A stretch of DNA of 25,813 bases from a virus. The stretch lies in IMG/VR virus record IMGVR_UViG_3300021185_000090, positions 1-25,813 of that record. The stretch is one strand, 5' to 3'. Below are positions 23,888-25,813 of this stretch, piece by piece. The translations under genes were made by a program, and so were the position numbers. Under the pieces are notes generated by a model. It did not search any database and was not told where the DNA came from. It was given only the letters and a program-made list of their open reading frames with translations. How positions within the stretch are numbered: position 1 is the first letter of the stretch; each line of letters begins with the position of its first letter.

Positions 23888-24488
23888 CAAATATTCCATC
23901 TAGCATTTGTTGTATTCTAGGTGACATTTCCCTGCTAGGCGTTCTTGCTTCATTTGTGGCGTTATACAGCGCCATTAATTCAGATAGGCCATCTGGGTTA
24001 AGCATAACCCTCTTATAATCTTCTGGCTCGTTATTCATCTTATATTCCAGTAGCTCTATAAACCCCTGCTTATTTGCAAGATTAGATCCTTGGATTATGC
24101 GAATTACTTCTGCTGGCAAAATGTTTGACATTTCAATAGGCTGATCTGGCTGGACGCCGTATGGCATTGAATAACCTTCAACCATATCGCTGTTTGCCAT
24201 CATGCTACCATCTGGCATTCTATGATACCCAGCAGATCCGCTAAATGAAAGTGGATCATTGCCAGCAAAATTGGCTTGGCCTAACGTGCCGTAGCTTGTC
24301 TTTTCGCCGATACGATCCATTGCAGACGTGCCATCTTGATTGACCAGCAACCCATCACGATATTCAAATTCGTCATTAGGCGTCAGGAAATTTGCAACAC
24401 GTTCCGCAAAACTATTGCGCTTGTTACGCTTGCCCTCGTCAAGTTGATTGAGGAAATTAAGTATGCCTTTATTTACCATAGCCGCCAT
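23874..24488 (-). CDS. Unknown late protein, probably structural (204 aa)
   Basis: The start at 24488 overlaps the micro-protein; an in-frame ATG three codons on (24479) is an alternative start. The protein is soluble-looking, with no membrane segment or signal. Its middle (about residues 80-100) contains the segment GYHRMPDGSMMANSDM, a PDG-type motif I associate with phage virion-linked proteins of unknown role, and its C-terminal third is helical. It overlaps the following gene, suggesting coupled expression. Placement just after the terminase and before another large unknown protein suggests a virion or morphogenesis role, but there is no family assignment. Methionine and asparagine are frequent. 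Confidence 0.75.
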   Translation of the reverse strand: MAAMVNKGILNFLNQLDEGKRNKRNSFAERVANFLTPNDEFEYRDGLLVNQDGTSAMDRIGEKTSYGTLGQANFAGNDPLSFSGSAGYHRMPDGSMMANSDMVEGYSMPYGVQPDQPIEMSNILPAEVIRIIQGSNLANKQGFIELLEYKMNNEPEDYKRVMLNPDGLSELMALYNATNEARTPSREMSPRIQQMLDGIFDGTA

Positions 24489-24549
24489 TCAAGCACATAC
24501 CTTTTGCCTTGCAGTTTGACTTGGTAGGACATCCCTTGCATGTTTTCAT
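24469..24549 (-). CDS. 26-residue four-cysteine micro-protein
   Basis: A very short frame with ATG at 24549-24547 and TAA at 24471-24469. It encodes a lysine-rich peptide with cysteines at residues 4, 7, 13 and 19 (pattern C-x2-C-x5-C-x5-C, beginning MKTCKGCPT). AAAAAGG lies about 7-12 bases upstream of the ATG. It fills the gap between the 61-residue gene and the next gene and overlaps the latter by 20 bases, matching the tight packing of the operon. The spacing of cysteines would suit a small zinc-binding or redox knuckle. I recall similar short CxGCPT-type peptides in marine phages, but that memory is unverified. No function is assigned. Confidence 0.6.
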   Translation of the reverse strand: MKTCKGCPTKSNCKAKGMCLNGGYGK

Positions 24550-24584
24550 GGTAAAACCTTTTTACTGTATATTATGCGACCATA

Positions 24585-24770
24585 TCACAATTCATCTATT
24601 GACGCCAGTATGTTACGCATTCTTTCTGAGAGCTTCCACTCGCCAGCTTTCCACCTCGCGGCGTGTTGTGCATCCTGCAAAGATAAACCGCGTTGCACAT
24701 ACTGCCTTATCCACTTAGCCATCAATAAATTTTTCATCTTAGGTGACAAATTTAAAAATTTTTTTTTCAT
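24585..24770 (-). CDS. Small basic helical protein downstream of terL, unknown
   Basis: A 61-residue lysine/arginine-rich protein predicted to be mostly helical, with no family I recognise. It starts at the ATGA overlap with the terminase stop and has AAGGG about 7 bases upstream of its ATG, which supports translation. Its first codons hold a run of nine A then five T on the coding strand (ATG followed by A9T5), an unusual homopolymer that could be slippage-prone. Position and charge would fit a DNA-binding accessory to packaging, but nothing in the sequence proves it. It could equally be a remnant of a regulatory protein. Confidence 0.65.
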   Translation of the reverse strand: MKKKFLNLSPKMKNLLMAKWIRQYVQRGLSLQDAQHAARWKAGEWKLSERMRNILASIDEL

Positions 24771-25813
24771 GCAATTCCCTTTAAATTGCGCTTAATAGAT
24801 TTATTCCAGTTATTGTTATTGCCAGATAATGCAGTCGTTGCGTCCGATGCCATTGTCAAACATAATGCATCTGCAAGGTCTGGCGATTTTAGGCCACGTT
24901 TTCGCATTGCGTCCTTGCTTTCGGCTTTCATCTTGCCCGACGATGTAAAACTATATCTAATGCTGGTTAACTCAGCCAAGAGCTGGTCATCCTTTGGCAA
25001 TTTGCAGGATCTATCTTCGAGCCAGCCCTTTGTCTTAAACCACAGCTCGCTACGCAAATTCATGTAAGTTTTGCCCAGAGCTGGAGCTTCGCCAACATTA
25101 ATGCCACGAACAGGCATACCCAGCTCACGCAGTCTATCAACTACACCGCCGCCAACACCAATGCTATCGACCAATATGTCTGATGGCCTCATGCTGGGCT
25201 GTAATCCCTCATATTCTGCCATAACCCTGCCCACAGTTTGCATGAGATCCAATCCCTGCCACGCATCAATATCTGTGACTACGTTACCATATCTTTTGCA
25301 AAGCGCAGTTTTATCAGTACCAAACCTCGCCACGTCCAAGCCCCACACTGGCTTTATATCTGGCGTCATCTCAATATCACGATGTGTCGCGCTCTGGGCT
25401 AGGTGAAATGGTATGATCGTATCGTCATCAGCCAATGGAAACTCGCCAAGTACGCGGATGCGAAATGCGTTGCTTTCTTCGCCATATCGCTCGCGCATCT
25501 CCTCAACAAACTCTGTAGACACAAGTGGGCTGTCGATACATGACCATCGCCTAGTCCACCAGCTCTTTGATAATCTGGTTTGTGTTTCGTAAAATGTGCC
25601 AGAGGATCTCGTCGGGTTTGACAATAATAACGTGGTTGCGCTGTGACCAGACATTGACCCAGCCGCCGCTTCGAAAACTTTCTCAGGCACACCAGACGCC
25701 TCATCAACTACCAATAGAACATTCTCAGAATGCACACCAGCTAATGCCTCTGGTGTTTCTGCGCGTGACGTTCTGGCAGATATAAAAGCCTCGGATGCGG
25801 CTGACGTTAATTC
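24767..25813 (-). CDS. terL: Terminase large subunit, C-terminal part (5' end outside window)
   Basis: DNA-packaging motor ATPase/nuclease that drives genome into the prohead through the portal. The frame is open to the window edge (348 codons visible), so the GTG at 25735 is internal and the Walker A end lies beyond base 25813. Visible motifs are a Walker B strand ending in two acidic residues (ENVLLVVDEASG), then an RNase H-like nuclease domain with the first catalytic Asp in VWGLDVARFGTDKTAL, a second acidic strand ILVDSIGVGGGVVDRL, and a C-terminal SPDLADALCLTMA helix carrying the third acidic site. This arrangement is the standard gp17/TerL architecture. The stop overlaps the start of the next gene (ATGA), so the two are probably co-translated. 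The identification is firm; packaging type (pac, cos or terminal repeats) cannot be judged from this part. Confidence 0.95.
   Translation of the reverse strand, partial: ELTSAASEAFISARTSRAETPEALAGVHSENVLLVVDEASGVPEKVFEAAAGSMSGHSATTLLLSNPTRSSGTFYETQTRLSKSWWTRRWSCIDSPLVSTEFVEEMRERYGEESNAFRIRVLGEFPLADDDTIIPFHLAQSATHRDIEMTPDIKPVWGLDVARFGTDKTALCKRYGNVVTDIDAWQGLDLMQTVGRVMAEYEGLQPSMRPSDILVDSIGVGGGVVDRLRELGMPVRGINVGEAPALGKTYMNLRSELWFKTKGWLEDRSCKLPKDDQLLAELTSIRYSFTSSGKMKAESKDAMRKRGLKSPDLADALCLTMASDATTALSGNNNNWNKSIKRNLKGIA

Noticed and set aside
1-25813. Prophage integration genes, tRNA genes or attachment sites
   Set aside because: No integrase, excisionase, tRNA-like fold or repeat pair of att type was seen; gaps between genes are too short.

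Overview
The window is a stretch of double-stranded DNA phage genome, probably marine, carrying most of the late (structural) region. Every supported gene lies on the minus strand, so transcription runs from base 25813 down to base 1. Genes are packed with start/stop overlaps (ATGA, TAATG) or short gaps with AAGG/GGAG-type ribosome sites. The combination of a large terminase, a P22/SU10-type portal, an acidic scaffold, an SU10-type coat protein, an SU10-like adaptor, a gp10-like tail nozzle and long Ala/Gln-rich internal proteins points to a short-tailed (podovirus-like) phage. There is no integrase, repressor, tRNA, replication gene or obvious endolysin here. The host cannot be read from the sequence. 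Several small proteins resemble, from memory, ones seen in phages of marine alphaproteobacteria and cyanobacteria.

Layout in transcription order. (1) 25813-24469: 5'-truncated large terminase, a small basic protein and a 26-residue four-cysteine micro-protein. (2) 24488-22304: two unrecognised proteins, probably structural. (3) 22229-15213: SU10-like head-tail adaptor, small tail-fibre-type protein, a 568-residue tail protein built from a strict 20-residue repeat, a 27-residue micro-protein, tail fibre, tail-fibre assembly chaperone, gp10-like nozzle, a small tail-associated protein and a GNAT-like protein. (4) 15213-9041: four large low-complexity or helical proteins, likely internal virion (DNA ejection) proteins; one ends in a CFI-box-like cysteine domain. 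(5) 9027-4723: portal, small conserved protein, scaffold, major coat protein, followed by a hairpin. (6) 4668-3892: three small proteins. (7) 3890-1260: five consecutive small proteins with export signals, including one with a possible chaperone-like beta-sandwich fold and one pilin/spore-coat-U-like. (8) 1260-1: membrane-anchored coiled-coil protein, EF-hand/two-TM protein, holin-like protein and the start of a basic protein.

The most unusual parts are the run of exported proteins in (7), which looks like a module for building something in or outside the host envelope; the tail protein with about 26 repeats of exactly 20 residues without an indel, whose centre is homogenised at the DNA level into 60-bp units of two alternating types; and the two micro-proteins at gene junctions. 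The tail genes come before the head genes, which differs from the usual terminase-portal-scaffold-coat-tail order.
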